Counted from the first letter of the stretch, positions 22,677 through 36,500 are shown. The stretch is 64,000 nucleotides of DNA from Girardinichthys multiradiatus (GCF_021462225.1 NC_061808.1:18513119-18577118), one strand, 5' to 3'. Numbers and translations are program-made. The notes: generated by a model not told the origin, from the letters alone.

Positions 22677-25600
22677 GTGATGCAAATTTGTGCTGGATAA
22701 TAACTGGGTCAAATGAACTTCTCACCTATTTTCTGAATTGGTCTCTTGCTTCAAAGATTTACTGTCAGTTTCTTAATTCGTTTTTATGGCGCACAAGAAC
22801 TGCCATATTCCAAAAATAATCTCTATTTTATCGTGTTATTTTATTTTATTATTGACAATTAGGTATAATGCTTTCAGATCTACAAAATGTTGCATGAATG
22901 GAGCAAGTGGGACCCAAGAACGTTTTCTACTGACCAGATAGGACCCATTAACACTTTTTTGTTAATTCAATTTTTCCAAGTACCAAAAATAATAAAAATG
23001 AAAAATTATATCTTGGCATATGCTTTTGTAGCCTTCTGCAAGTTTTTAGTAAAACTTTATAAATGTGTGACTTAGGTACACGAATAAGAAAGAAAGTTAT
23101 TTGAGGTGAATTGTTACTTTTGCCCCATTTGTTAGTATGGTAATCGTATTGATTAATTAATTTATTTCTGTAATTATTCTTTATTTCGTCTGTTCTGATC
23201 TTCCATACAGTTTAGCACCTTTACACATTTGACATTGTCACTAAGTAGTATTTTACATTTCTCTTTTAAGACGCAATTAAGAAATTAGGAAGAAGTTTCC
23301 TCATCCTTTGATGTTTGATTTTGTTGTTCATGGCTTCATTTGGAGAACCCATCAGGGCTCTGTTACAAACTTTGCTCCAAAACTAGGGCAGCACTCTTCT
23401 TACTGGCATGAAGCAGACATCGACATTACAGATGGCAAAAGTGCAAACTACATATCTACCCAATTTTTCAAAACCATTATTCACATTTACTTTCATAAAC
23501 TTGTTATAAACTTGTATTTCAGGTACCCTGTTCAATGCTGCACAGTGTTTAAAGATCTGCTGGATCCATTATCAAAGACACAACAGTAGAAATAACAGTC
23601 AAAGGTTTCTGTGCAAATAACTCTTGAGTCATCCTATCATGAATTTGACAGTAAGAGACCATGATGGGGATGTTGTAACTGAGAGCAGTAGCTTAATGTG
23701 GGACAGAGTTTCAGTAATGTGATAAAAAGATGTCAAAATGCATAAACAAAAAATAAATAGGAAAGAAGAAAACAAAAACAGATACACAAAGATTGTGAAC
23801 AATACTGGAACAAGTGACTTCATTTTCATTATATCAGAAAGTATTACATGAGTATTTTCTTACAAAAACCTCATAGAAAGTTATTGTTTGCAATCTGCGG
23901 AGAACTGTTGCAAAGACTTTAAAAATCAACTATTTGCAGTAAGTTTCTGTCATTTACATGAATTAGCGTTCACAGGATGAGTTTTTACTTTTATGTTTAA
24001 TTTTTATTCAGAGATTTAGTTGAGGAAGTCTGAGTTGGTAAGAATGGTTCTGGAAGGATTGTAATATCTCAACATCACATGACAGAGCTGAAGGTAATGA
24101 ATATGTGGACATTCTTGTACGATCACATGCATAATGATAGAGGATGGACCTGGAGACACACCACTAGTTATTCCAGAGCACTCGCATCTTCCTGCACAGC
24201 AAGCAGTTTGGAATTGAACTCTGGAATCCTAAGGACGCTCACTCCAAAGATCCAGGCAGGGGCCTGGTTCAGGATGGCTGAAATGCCGCAAAACAATACT
24301 TTGAAAGGAAACCGTGCAAATTCCGAATCTATCATTGATGAATGGCTGCAGTTCAAGGCTGCAAAGAGCCTCGCTCCCGGCCTTGTTTTCCTGCAGGGGA
24401 GTTTGAGGCCCCTTGACAGAAAACTCTCCCCTGGCTCTAGATTGGAAATTGGGGCTTCAGGTGATCAAGCTGAGCTGTTACAAATACCTGAAACCAAGCT
24501 TTACCATCGCCGGTGGGTCATGCTTTTTCTCTTCAGTGCAGTCTCAGCTAACAACGCCTTCATGTGCTTCCAGTATGGCATCATTAGCAACATTTTCATG
24601 CGCTTCTACAATGTGGATTCTCTGGCCATCGACTGGTTGTCTATGATGTACCTGCTCACTTACGTGCCACTTATTCTGCCTGTCCTCTGGCTCCTGGACA
24701 ACAGGGGAATCCGGGATGTGGTCCTTGTAGGGTCAGCCTTTAACTGCATTGGTACCTGGATAAAAATTGGCAGTGCCAGTCCCGACATGTTCCTGTTGAC
24801 ATTTTTTGGACAGTTTGTGTGCTCGGTAGCTACAGTGTTTGTTCTTGGTATACCTTCTTACCTTGCCTCAGTGTGGTTTGGAGAGAATGAGGTTTCAACT
24901 GCTTGTTCCATTGGTGTTCTGGGAAATCAGGTTGGTCTAGAACTTGTCTTAAAAGTTTTACTTAGATTGTGTAGTTTAAAGAGAATAGAAATGATTTCAT
25001 TTGATTGTAAGTCCAAGAAAGGGAAACTAATGTGCATGGTTTGGTGATACTGAAGTCTAATGTTTAAAAGCTTAGCCATTTGTTCACTCATACACTTATT
25101 ACACATGTTTAAGGTAAAAAAAAACTATTTAAAATGTGTGGTTGTGTAAAAGAACTAGGACACAAGCTTAAATATATATTTACATTTCGATCTCAAATTT
25201 CTTTTATTCTTTTTCTCTGAAAAACCAATTGATTTAATTTCAGGTAAATATCGAAAAGTAACTTTGTTTATCTCATTAAACAAAATGTAATAACTAAAAT
25301 ATGCATTATAACTAAGGAAAACATTAGGACACTCTAAAAGCTAGTGATAACCCCTTTAGCTAAAAAAAACATCTTGTATCCGTAACTTCAGCTGTAAGGT
25401 CTTAGATGGGTTTTATAGCATGTACAACCCATTTCAGGCCACCTTGCAGCATGTCAATGGGATTAAGATCTGGGCTTTGACTAGGCCCTGAACCAAAGTG
25501 TCCAGTTCTGCTTCAGCTTGAGTACGTTTTATTACTTGATGTTCTTTATTGATGTTCTCAAGTTTTACTCTACTGTGCCTGCCTATGGTACACAGAATTC

Positions 25601-27490
25601 ATAGTAGTTCTATGTTGGTGATTTCTTCTTTCTAAATCCTCCTTGTTCTCCATCCTCTCAATGTGCACAGCTAAGAAGGGGTTGGAAATGTTTTAGGCGA
25701 TTGTGGAGAACAATCAGTATGTTAAAAATCCTTTTCTGGAACACTGAAATAAACACATTTGTTGATTAAGATGGCCATTTCTACCTAGAATAGCAAGGTT
25801 AACTAGCTGGTTAATTGGTCTTTGTAATCAGCTGCTGTATTTTTCCATTAATAGAGCAGATAAGATAAAAATGTCTCACTGCAAATTGATCTGTACTTAC
25901 CATCCTGAGGCAATGGGAGTGCCCACCTTCCATTGTCTGACCTGGAGGCGTCATTGAGGTGCCTGGACCTAATGCTGGATCCACTGCTGGGCCAAGTAGA
26001 TTTACAGATTTTACAGAGTCTAAAACACATGAAACAGCCTATAATTATTTTGTAACAAATTAATAATTTCCATTATTCTGTCTAAATAATTTGATTTGGT
26101 AGGCATCCTGGTTGTCATGCATTGGACCGCCCCTTTGCTGCTTGCCTGAATGGAGTAACTTTGTGAAGTTGTATGGGTCGTGCAAGGAAAGATGTAAATA
26201 CTCACGAAATGTGGACATCTATCTGGCCTGATAACTCTGTGTGTCAATTTGTGCTCTAAGGCCCACTGTCTCAGGTCATATTTAAAGCTGCTGGTCACCT
26301 CAGCATCATCATTTGCTTCCTTTTCTGAGTCAGGGGATCAATAGTCCACACCAGTGTGAAAGTCAAAACTATCTAAAGTCTCAATAACACTGTCCCTGCT
26401 ACAACTACAACTCTGACTCCCAGGTACACTGTTGCAATTAATATCAATGCCTCGATGTTCATGCTTGCTGTCAGAATAACGACAGCACCACACACACCTG
26501 ACAGAAAGACAAGACTGATTTATAAACACACAACTAAACCTTTGGTGTGTGTTATAAACATTAATAAATGTGAACTTATGGCCTTTAAAACTTCATTTTA
26601 AAGCATGCCAGTTAAAATTAGGTCATCAGGCATACCATTTACAAAGGATCAGAAAAATACAAGCTCTGTAAACTTTTACCCTCTAATTCAAAAGACTTGA
26701 AAAAAGCGTAACTGATCTTTCACTGCCAGGTTGTACTCTGCTTACTAAGGCTGAAGGCAGTTTTTGAACAAGATTTCATCTTAAATTATTATTTTTACAT
26801 GTGGCAAAAATGTTCTATATGTAATTTCTTAGTTTTTTTCTGTATGGTAATGTGATATAGATTTTTTTCTTTGCCTTAATGCTACACCCCTGACTTTTGT
26901 GTGGTTATGTTTACACTTTGTTCAACCCACATTGTTCTGTGTGCCTTAATAACATTAGTCTACCACAATAACACAAGAGACAATGTAGACGACGTAGAAG
27001 TTTTAGCTAGCGTTAGCTGAAGAGGTGCAAGGTGGTGTCGACTGGTTGAAATTAGGGTGACCAGATAAAAAAAAACAAAAAACGAATGCGGGACAACAAG
27101 GATGGTTAGGGACATTGGTGGTTCTAGACAGGGGCCAGTGCCACTGAAGAACTGGTCTTGTCCCCTGTTATAGCCCCTGTACTGAAGATCAAAGTCAATT
27201 TCTTCTGATGATATGTGCTGGCACGAAAACCGTAACTGATTGGTCCCTTGCACTAATTTCATTTTTTACCCTTACAGTTTTACTTTAACATCCATCCATC
27301 CATCCATCCATCCATCCATCCATCCATCCATCCATCCATCCATCCATCCATCCATCTATTGTCTTCCACTTGTCCGCGGTCGGGTCATGGGGGCAGCAGC
27401 CTAAGCAGAGAGACCCAGACTTCCCTCTCCCCAGCCACTTGGGCCAGCTTGTCCGGGGGACCCGCAAGGCGTTCCCAGGTGTTAGGTTGA

Positions 27491-27543
<53 letters not shown>

Positions 27544-30500
27544 TATTCATGTTCACTATTATCACTCACATGCAGACTTTGCTGAAGTATCTAAAAAGTC
27601 ACATGCAGATGTGACTCAGTGTTCTGGAACAGTCTGTACTGAAATTGTTACTTTGATCTGTATGCAACTGCTTCTGTATCTACTCCCTAGCTGAGAATCT
27701 CTAAATGTCATACACACTCCCTTTTTGTAACTTAAAATGTTTGTTCACTCTTCTGTATAATAAACCCTGATGAGAGTCTGCACCTTGGTAACTTCACACT
27801 GCAGCTGGTGTCAGTTTACCCTCGCAGCGAGAAAAGAAAGAGTCTCTGTCTCACTTCTGTTTGATTGACTGTGGTTTGACCTGATCACTCAATCCACCCT
27901 AACACCAGGCCAGGCAAGAAACATAGTCCCTCCAGTGTGTCCTGGGTCTTCTTCTGGGACTCCTCTCAGTGGGATGTGCCCGGAACACCTCACCTGGGAG
28001 GCGTCCAGGAGGCATCCTAACCAGATGCCAGAGCCACCTCAACTGGCTCCTCTCGACATGGAGAAGTAGCGGCTCTAGTCAGAGTCCCTCCTGGATGACC
28101 GAGCTTCTCACCTTATTTCTAAGGGAGAGCCCAGACGCCCTGCGGAGGAAACTCATTTTGACCGCTTGTATATGTGAACTCGTCCTTTCGGTCACAACCC
28201 AAAGCTCATGACCATAGATGAGGGTAGGAACGTAGATTGACCGGTAAATCAAGAGCTTCTGTTTTTGACTCAGCTCTCTCTTCACCACGACAGACCTGTA
28301 CAGCGCCCACATCACTGCTGACGCAGCACCAATCCATCTATCGATCTCCCGCTCCATTTTTCCCTCAAGATACTTGAACTCCTCGACTTGAGGCAGGACC
28401 TCCCCCTCTAACCGGAGAAGGCAATCTGCCCTTTTCCGGCTCAAGACCATGGCCTCGGACTTGGAGGCATCGATTCTCATCCCAGCAGATTCACACTCGG
28501 CTGCGAAGTGCTCCGGTGAAAGCTGTAGATCACGAGCTGATGAAGCCAATAGGACCACATCATCTGCAAAAAGCAGAGACAAAGTCCTAAGGCCACCAAA
28601 ACAGATCCCCTCAACACCTTGGCTGTGCCTAGAAATTCTGTCCATAAAAGTTATGAATAGAATTGGTGACAAAGGGCAACCTTGGCAGAGTCCAAACCTC
28701 ACCGGAAACGAGTCTGACTTACTGCCGGCAATGCGGATCATGCTCTGGCACCGGTCATACCTGCTACCCCATACTCCCGGAGTACCCCCCACAGGATTCT
28801 CCGAGGGACACGGTCGAACACCTTCTCCAAGTCCACAAAGCACATGTAGACTGGTTGGGCAAACTCCCACGCACCCTCCAGGACCCTGCTGAGGGTGTAG
28901 AGCTGGTCCAGTGTTCCACGACCAGGATAAACCACACTGCTCTTCCTGAATCTGAGGTTCGACTATCCGACAGACCCTCCTCTCCAGAACCCCCGAATAG
29001 ACCTTACAAGGGAGGCTTAAGAGTGTGACTCCCTTATAGTTGGTCTGCCAATCCAGTGGAACTGCCCCCAATGTCTACGCGATGGTGGAGAGTCGCGCTA
29101 ACCAACACAAACCTACAACATCCAGAGCCTTTAGGAACTCCGGGCAAATCTCATTCACCCCAAGGGCCTTACCACAGAGGAGCTTTTTAATCACCTCAGT
29201 GACCTCAGCACCAGGGGTCGGAGAGTCCGCCCCAAGGTCCCCAGGCTCCACTTCCTCAGTGGAAGACGTGCCGGTGGGATTGAGGAGGACTTCAAAGTAC
29301 TCCACCCACCGACCCACAACGTCCTGAGTTGAGGTCAACAGCACACCCTCCCCACTGTAAACAGTGTTGGGCATTCCCAGCAGACCCTCAAGATTCGTTT
29401 GGGTCTGCCAGGTCTGACTGGCATCCTCCCCCACCATCGGACCCAGCTCACCACCAGGTAGTGGTCAGTGGAAAGCTCCGCTCCCCTCTTCACCTGAGTG
29501 TCCAAGACATGAGGCCGCAAATCAGATAACACAACAACAAAGTTGATCATCGAACTGCGGCCTAAGATGTCCTGGTACCAAGAGCACATATGGACACCCT
29601 TATGCTTGAATATGGTGTTAGTTATGGACAATCCATAATGAGCACAGAGCAATTCCAAAGCGAATTGAATACAATTCTTCTTCTTTTTCTTAATGGCGGA
29701 AAGCAAACAACTTCACCAATATACACTGCCACACAGGGGGGTGAGCGTGTGACCAATGTACGGTCCTTAATGCAGGCTGTCCTGGGATCAAATCCTGGCC
29801 TGTTGATGTTTGCTGCATTCCTCTCCACTATTGCAAGTCAACCTACTTAAAAAAAATAAGGGCCTATACTGTCTAAAACAATACCTTTAAAAAATTGGAC
29901 CCTGATCAAAATTCAATTTCTGACAGGGATCCAATCTAATCTGTTGGCTACTCAGAAGGCAGCCATGACAAAAGGGAATTTTTCATAATATAAACCAATT
30001 TGGACCACAATGATGAGGAGTTTTGAATAATAATTTATAGTTGCAAAACATCACTGGTAGCAACCAGTCTGCATAAAAATATGGGTTCAACAAGGTTTTG
30101 CATTATTTGTGGTTAAGAAATGGTCACATTCTCTGGTATCATATCTCATTTAAACATCCACGTCAAGTTTCATAATGAGGTTTGAGCTGTTTGATGTGAT
30201 GTCTTAAGCATGAAAAACTCTTCCACAACCTAAAATAATGCTGACAAAAATAACAAGCATCCATAAATACCCACAACCCCACTTAAGGAAAAAAGCAATA
30301 TCCCCTGTAAAGTTTCACAAAAAGGGCTGCATGGTGGCACAGTTGGTAGCACTGTAGCCTTACAGCAAGAATGTCCTGGGTTCAACTCCTGGCCCAGGGT
30401 CTTTCTGCATAGAGTTGGCATGTTCTCTCTAGGTAGCCCAGCTTCCTCCCACAGTCCAAGGTTAATTAGTCTCTCTGAATTGCCCTTAGACATGAGTGGT

Positions 30501-33500
30501 CGTGTGTCTCTATGTTGCCCTGCAATAAACTGGTGACCCGTCCAGGGAACCTAATTATCTTGGATAAACTTAATTTAATTACTTGTTACCAATTGAAGCA
30601 ATTCGTTTAAGTTGGATCAACTCTTCTCTTTTTACAGTGTGGAGGTCATTTTGCCTATTTCCATCTTGAAATATCACCTGGATCTTGTAATTCCCCTCAG
30701 AGTTTACATGTTGATAACAGTTAGTATTCGGTACTGAATTATCTTGTTACAACAGGGACTTTTATGTTGTTCAAACTAACCGGCAATAAATTAAAGGACA
30801 TTTCAGATTTAATTTGGTTCACTTAGACTGCAATAAGGTGTCACTTGTTTTCATTTTTAAACTAGTTTGTTCTCTTCTGTGTTACTGTGTTCATTTACAC
30901 ACAGCTGGGTTGTGCCATTGGGTTCCTCTTACCCCCGATCCTGGTGCCTAACGTGAACGACATGGATGAGCTGGCCAACCACATCCGAACTATGTTCTAC
31001 ATAACAGCAGGAGTGGCGACATTTCTCTTCATCCTCGTTGTTTTTGGTAAGATAAATCTGGGCATAAAAATAAAGTCTACTCACTACCTTTCTTATCTGA
31101 CTATAAACCTATTAAGTGTTGATCTTTTTCAGATGTATTTAGTAGACAGTTTTTAAAAAATGTAATCTTAATGTAGTTTTGAATGAGTAGAAATTAATGA
31201 GTTTTGAGCCTGTATCAGCTGCAGCCGTTTAAATGTTAATAGCAAATGATGCCCCTAAACCTTGTGAAGATGCTTGATCTGCTATAGTGCATAAAAAAAT
31301 AGCATTTGTTGAAAACAGCTAAGTTTATTTTCCAGGTGAGACTTTAGTTTACTTATTGCTTTGACCGACTTTAAGTCCTACTGGGTTTGGAGAAGTCTGG
31401 AAAAACCTGGAATTAGATTTTAGCGCTTTCCAGGTATGGGTTCATATTCTTATGGCCTTCTGTCACAAAAAAACATTCTTCTTGCTGCTCTTCCATAATG
31501 CTGACAACAGATTATCTCACTTAAGCAATGGATCTCTGCAGCTCCTCCAAAGTTGGCAAGAGTGTCTTGGCTGCTTCTCTTTCTATTTTCAGACTGTGGG
31601 CTGAACAGTGCTGTAATGGGTCAAAACCTTGGAATATTGTTTTGTAACACCTGTCTGGTGTGTTCCTTGGTCTTCATGATGCTGCTCTTTCTGTGACAAA
31701 CCTGTGGGGCTTTTGCAGAACAATGTTTATACTGAGATTAAATAACGCAAAGTATTTACTAATTAGGTGACTTCTGAAGGCAATTGGTTGCACTGGGCTG
31801 AAGAGGTATGCACACCACTTTTACATTTTCATTTGTGAAAGCTTAAAAAAATATAATTTTCTTTTAACTTTAGAGTTATGGACTACTTTGTGTTGGTTTG
31901 GGACATACAATCACTATAAAATGCATTGACGTTTTGGGTTGTAGGTCACAAGATCGGAAAAAGTTCAACAGGTATGAGCGTGTCATACGACATTTCATTT
32001 AGATACAACAAAACAATGAAGATGAAAACGGAAATTGTCAGTGATGGACTCAAGTTCATTGGAAAAATGACTGCTGGTCCCCCTTCATGTCATTTTTTTT
32101 TCCAACAGAGCTCAGACCTTTAGTGTGGGTCATATTGTGTGGGTCTCTTCTTGTCCTGGCTAATGGGGGTTCTTTAGTCAGCAAATCTTTGCAGTGATGG
32201 TTTTAATTTCCACACTCTGACTGAAAGCACTATTCAAGAAACGGGAAAAAACTGATGACGTGTGTGCGCACTGGGAGATTCACATAAACGAGCATTGTAG
32301 TATTAGTCCAGTCAGGAGAAATGTCCTGGCTGAAATGCCTGGACAAAAATCAACAGTATTATTTTGTCACAGCCGGGTTTGTTACTGATGCATCAGAAAC
32401 AAAGAACCTATGGCCACAGGAGGATTCAGCACATTGTCGTAAAAGGGAAGTGGTGCGACTTGTGATGATGTACAGGATGCGTGATGTTTTGAAAAGTGCT
32501 AACATGTAGTGATCTTTGAATTTCTGTGGACCGTGCATTTTCTCTCCCTTAACTTCCTACTTTAACATTTTCATCCAGAAAAATTGTTTGTGCAGCAGAG
32601 GAAAATGGTGCATGAGAATACCGCTGTCTTCTTTGAGAAGAGAGAGGGTGGGGGCGCTCGTAAGCACTTCAGCATTCCTTAAAACAAAAGGATGTTTGTA
32701 AAGGCATTTACATGTAGTACCATGCACAACATTTAGAATAACCTCTGTGTCAGTGCGACTTTGTGTTGTGTGATAGTCTCTTGTGAATAACTGCAAACTT
32801 CAGCTAATTTCTACATGTGACCAGCTGAATGTGGTGTTGAGTACATTTTCTGATCTGACAACTTTAAATGTGTGGCTACAATTATTTAGTTTTTGATACA
32901 GTAACATAGTTAAACATCTTTTTTTTTAATCCAAATTCATCTTACGGTATCATATGTTAACAGTTTTTTAAAAGAGAATTTGATAAAAAACTAAAATTGA
33001 AAAACTGTCTGCAAAACGTTTTTAGCAGAGTACAATTTTTGCCAGAGATAATATTACAATTATTCACTATTTATTTGTTTAATACTGTTTGTCTTTATTT
33101 CTTGGCTCAACACCATATAATACTAAAGTAACTGTGTAATGTTAAGCCCTTGCCTTCTTGAAATCAGGTCACATTTTCGTGGCTTAACTTTTTAATGACA
33201 GAAATGTTGCATACCAGTGCACTAAGCTGGAGAAACATAGCTTAGTTTTGCATTAGGACTGGGTAATATGCAAATCGTTACCATATTTCAAATGAAAAAG
33301 CAATTTCAGAAATGCTTTTTCATTTTAAGAATGTGGCTGCATTGTTTGTCTCATAAATGAAATTATTAATCAATCATCCTATTTGCATTTTAATTTTCTC
33401 CTTCAAGACTGCTCATTCTTTCACTTAATTAAAATGAAAAAGAAAAAGACATTTGAGATTTATTTTTCAAAATGTACCCCAGCAAATAGATACCAAAATT

Positions 33501-36500
33501 CAATTTGAAATGTAAAATTTGAAAATGAAAAAGCATTTCCATTGCTTTTTCATTTTCGTGGTCTGCCACAAATTGAGCTCGGCCCTGCTGCAATTCAATC
33601 AATTTCTTGGCACGTTTGCAATGTAATGCAATGCAGACGTGCACAGCGCCCCCTACCGAACAAGATGGGTAGCTCGGTCAGCAGGGAACTGAGGAAGAGC
33701 GGCTGCTGACGTCACTCTGCTGCACCCGCCGCTTGGAATGCTTTTCCGTTTTCGAGTTCTGGGCAGTACTTTGCGGGCAGACCACAAAAACGAAAAAGCA
33801 ATGTCTGCTTTGTTTTCTTTTTGATTATGGCATAAAATGTGCAGTCTTGAAGAAGAAAATGCAAATGCAAATAGGATGATTGATTACTGATTTTATTTAT
33901 GGGCCAAATAATGCAGCCACATTCTTAAAATGAAAAAGCATTTCTGGAAATGCTTTTTCATTTGAAATATGGTAACAATTTGCTTCCATAGGGTAAGGGT
34001 GTTTATGTTATCTCTGTTCAAACATTTCACAATTTTGAAATCAGCTTTTTTAAAACTGAGATTTAGCACTTTTGTTTGAATCTGTTTTTTTTTTTGTTAC
34101 CTAATTCTGCTATTAATGAAGTGATTTAAAAGATAAAAGCAATACCTAATTTACTTAAAAGAAGAAAAAGATTAAAAGGTGCTTAAAGTTTTTTATTTTA
34201 TTTTGTTTTTTAAAAAGTTACTTAGCTTGATATGCTGTTTTTTCCCCTTTGCTGAACTAAGAACAGTTAAGACATAAACTTAAATAATATGACAAATTTA
34301 CGTTAGCTCTGGCCACCAAAGATAAGATAAACTAACCTAAACTATCCACCCATTGTCTGTACCCTGTTGTCCATGCAGGGTCGCAGGGGAGATTATAATT
34401 TATAATTTCTTATTGTAATAAGAAGTTTGAGTTACTGTGGCAGCTTTAAGTTAATGGTGAAAGTATTGTCACGATTGTTTCTTTTACCATTTTTCCACTT
34501 TTGGTTTCATGAGAGCATCAATAAATATCAATACATTTGAAAATATGATTAAATGCAGTTACTGTGTCCCGTTTTGTGATAAAAATCCCACTTCTTTCTG
34601 TAAATGGTGTCCTGGAGAAGCCTATTTCAAAATAAGTATGTTGTCCAAAGCTACCGCACCCTGTTGACGGTCAGACGTCTTGGAGCTCCACCGGTACTTG
34701 GACCCCGGAAACAGTCACCACTCTATCTAAAGACTCTTAAAGGAACGACTCTCAACCAGTTTCTAACTTTTAGCTCCTTTAATCTAAGTTAAGGCAGAAG
34801 AATGATTACAGAGATCAGCGCTGAGGCTCCCGTCTCGGACCATCGCCGTCTGTTAGAGGATGACGAAGAGCCTCGATAGAAGGTCACATGTTGTTTTTAT
34901 ATCTGGCACTCCAATGCAATGGATGTGCACTCCCTCAGTGATAATCAGTAGACTATGTGTCACCATTGTGGTGTCTATCTGTTAGATTGTGTAATCTAAG
35001 TGCGCTGTAGCTTTTTAATCAACCCAGTTATACCGGTTGCTCCACTATCAACCCCAGTGCCCCAGCTTCAGGTCATTTCTGACAAACCTTGGGCCGTTTA
35101 TCCTTGTAATGTGTGTCGATGAGCATTCTTATCCTATTGTAACAAAAGGGAAACATTAGAACTTATACTTTACTTCACTATGGTATAAAAGGGGAAAACA
35201 GCTATGAGCATATTAATAAAGGTTATTCCTAACAATGTTTATAAGATCAGTATTTATATTTGTGGGGCTTTGACTGCTAGTGACATGCAGTCACATTTAT
35301 ACAGTTGCCTAAAATAGTCTGCAAAGAAACTAGAAATACTTCTTTATTGTCACTTTTATTGATATCACGATAATAGCAAAAAAATATTATGATAATAGTT
35401 TAAGCCTATAGCTCCCATCCCTAGGGTACATCTTGGACAGGTCGGCAGTCTGTCATAGAGACACTCAAGGCAAACAACCATGCAATTTAAAGTAACCATT
35501 AGACATAACAGTCATGTTTTTGGAATGTGGGAGGAATATCCAGAGAGAACCCACGCATGGACGGGGAGAACATGGAACCTGAAAAACTAGGCTAAACTCA
35601 GCTCAGAAAAGCTAAGCTAAAAATCTAAAAGAATACTACATAAATTAAGCTAAACAAAGCTAAGAAAAGCTAAGCTAAGCTAAAATGCTATAACATGCTA
35701 AAATAAACTAAGTAGAACAAAGCTTACCTAAGAAAAGATTTGCTAAAACAAGCTACGATAAATTAAACTGAGATAACTAAGATAAGAAATGTTACGCTAA
35801 GCTAAAAAGCTAAAGCAAAATAAACTAAGCTAAGCTGGGCTTGAGAAACTAAGAATAACAAATCTTTGTTTTGACCATACTGGCATGAAGATCATTTTAA
35901 ACACTGTATACACTTTTAGCAAAAAAACAAAACAAAAAGATATGAAAAAAATAAATATTTACTTGAATTTCCTTTTTCATTCCACTTGATGTGTTTGAGA
36001 AAAGTTTAGTTTTTGTTTTTCTTAAAAAAGAAAAAACTCCTCAAATACAGGGGTTGGACAATGAAACTGAAACACCTGGTTTTAGACCACAATAATTCAT
36101 TAGTATGGTGTAGGGCCTCCTTTTGCGGCCAATACAGCGTCAATTTGTCTTGGGAATGACATATACAAGTCCTGCACAGTGGTCAGAGGGATTTTAAGCC
36201 ATTCTTCTTGCAGGATAGTGGCCAGGTCTCTACGTGATACTGGTGGAGGAAAACGTTTCCTGACTCGCTCCTCCAAAACACCCCAAAGTGGCTCAATAAT
36301 ATTTAGATCTGGTGACTGTGCAGGCCATGGGAGATGTTCAACTTCACTTTCATGTTCATCAAACCAATCTTTCACCAGTCTTGCTGTTTGTATTGGTGCA
36401 TTGTCATCCTGATACACAGCACCGCCTTCAGGATACAATGTTTGAACCATTGGATGCACATCGTCCTCAAGAATGGTTCGGTAGTCCTTGGCAGTGACGC

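Larger units (their letters stand above)
27291..29690 (-). mobile_element. Rex3 (RTE-type) retrotransposon, 5'-truncated, interrupted
   Basis: Minus-strand LINE copy. Its 3' end is the CATC microsatellite at 27291-27357, the type of simple-repeat tail RTE elements carry. The reverse transcriptase reads as [20 protein letters not shown], then [12 protein letters not shown] (catalytic Ala-Asp-Asp) and [19 protein letters not shown]. The segment at about 28668-28690 matches the conserved Rex3 region widely used to detect this family in fish (GGTGACAAAGGGCAACC). Frameshifts, a deletion before the RT domain and loss of most of the endonuclease make it inactive. A solo LTR sits inside it. Confidence 0.88.
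24931..30904 (+). other. flvcr2 intron between first exons and exon 2
   Basis: Shared acceptor TACACACAG at 30904. The intron holds transposon relics, a Rex3 copy with a nested solo LTR, and a SINE, listed separately. About 26560-27290 contains no recognisable gene. Confidence 0.8.

Noticed and set aside
22076..22819. 247-codon open frame overlapping flvcr2 exon 1a in another frame
   Set aside because: A GC-rich exon with few stops creates it. The exon 1a frame has the TM pattern, family motifs and a correct donor, whereas this frame is Arg/His-rich with no homology.
22677..24012. Splicing of exon 1a into the acceptor-like site before exon 1b
   Set aside because: The joined frame meets TGA within four codons, and it would duplicate TM1-TM4, so a 1a-1b fusion is not a sensible product.
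28449..28892. + strand open frames across the Rex3 copies (also 41541-41939, 42080-42427, 43048-43419)
   Set aside because: They are antisense shadows of the minus-strand retrotransposon coding region.
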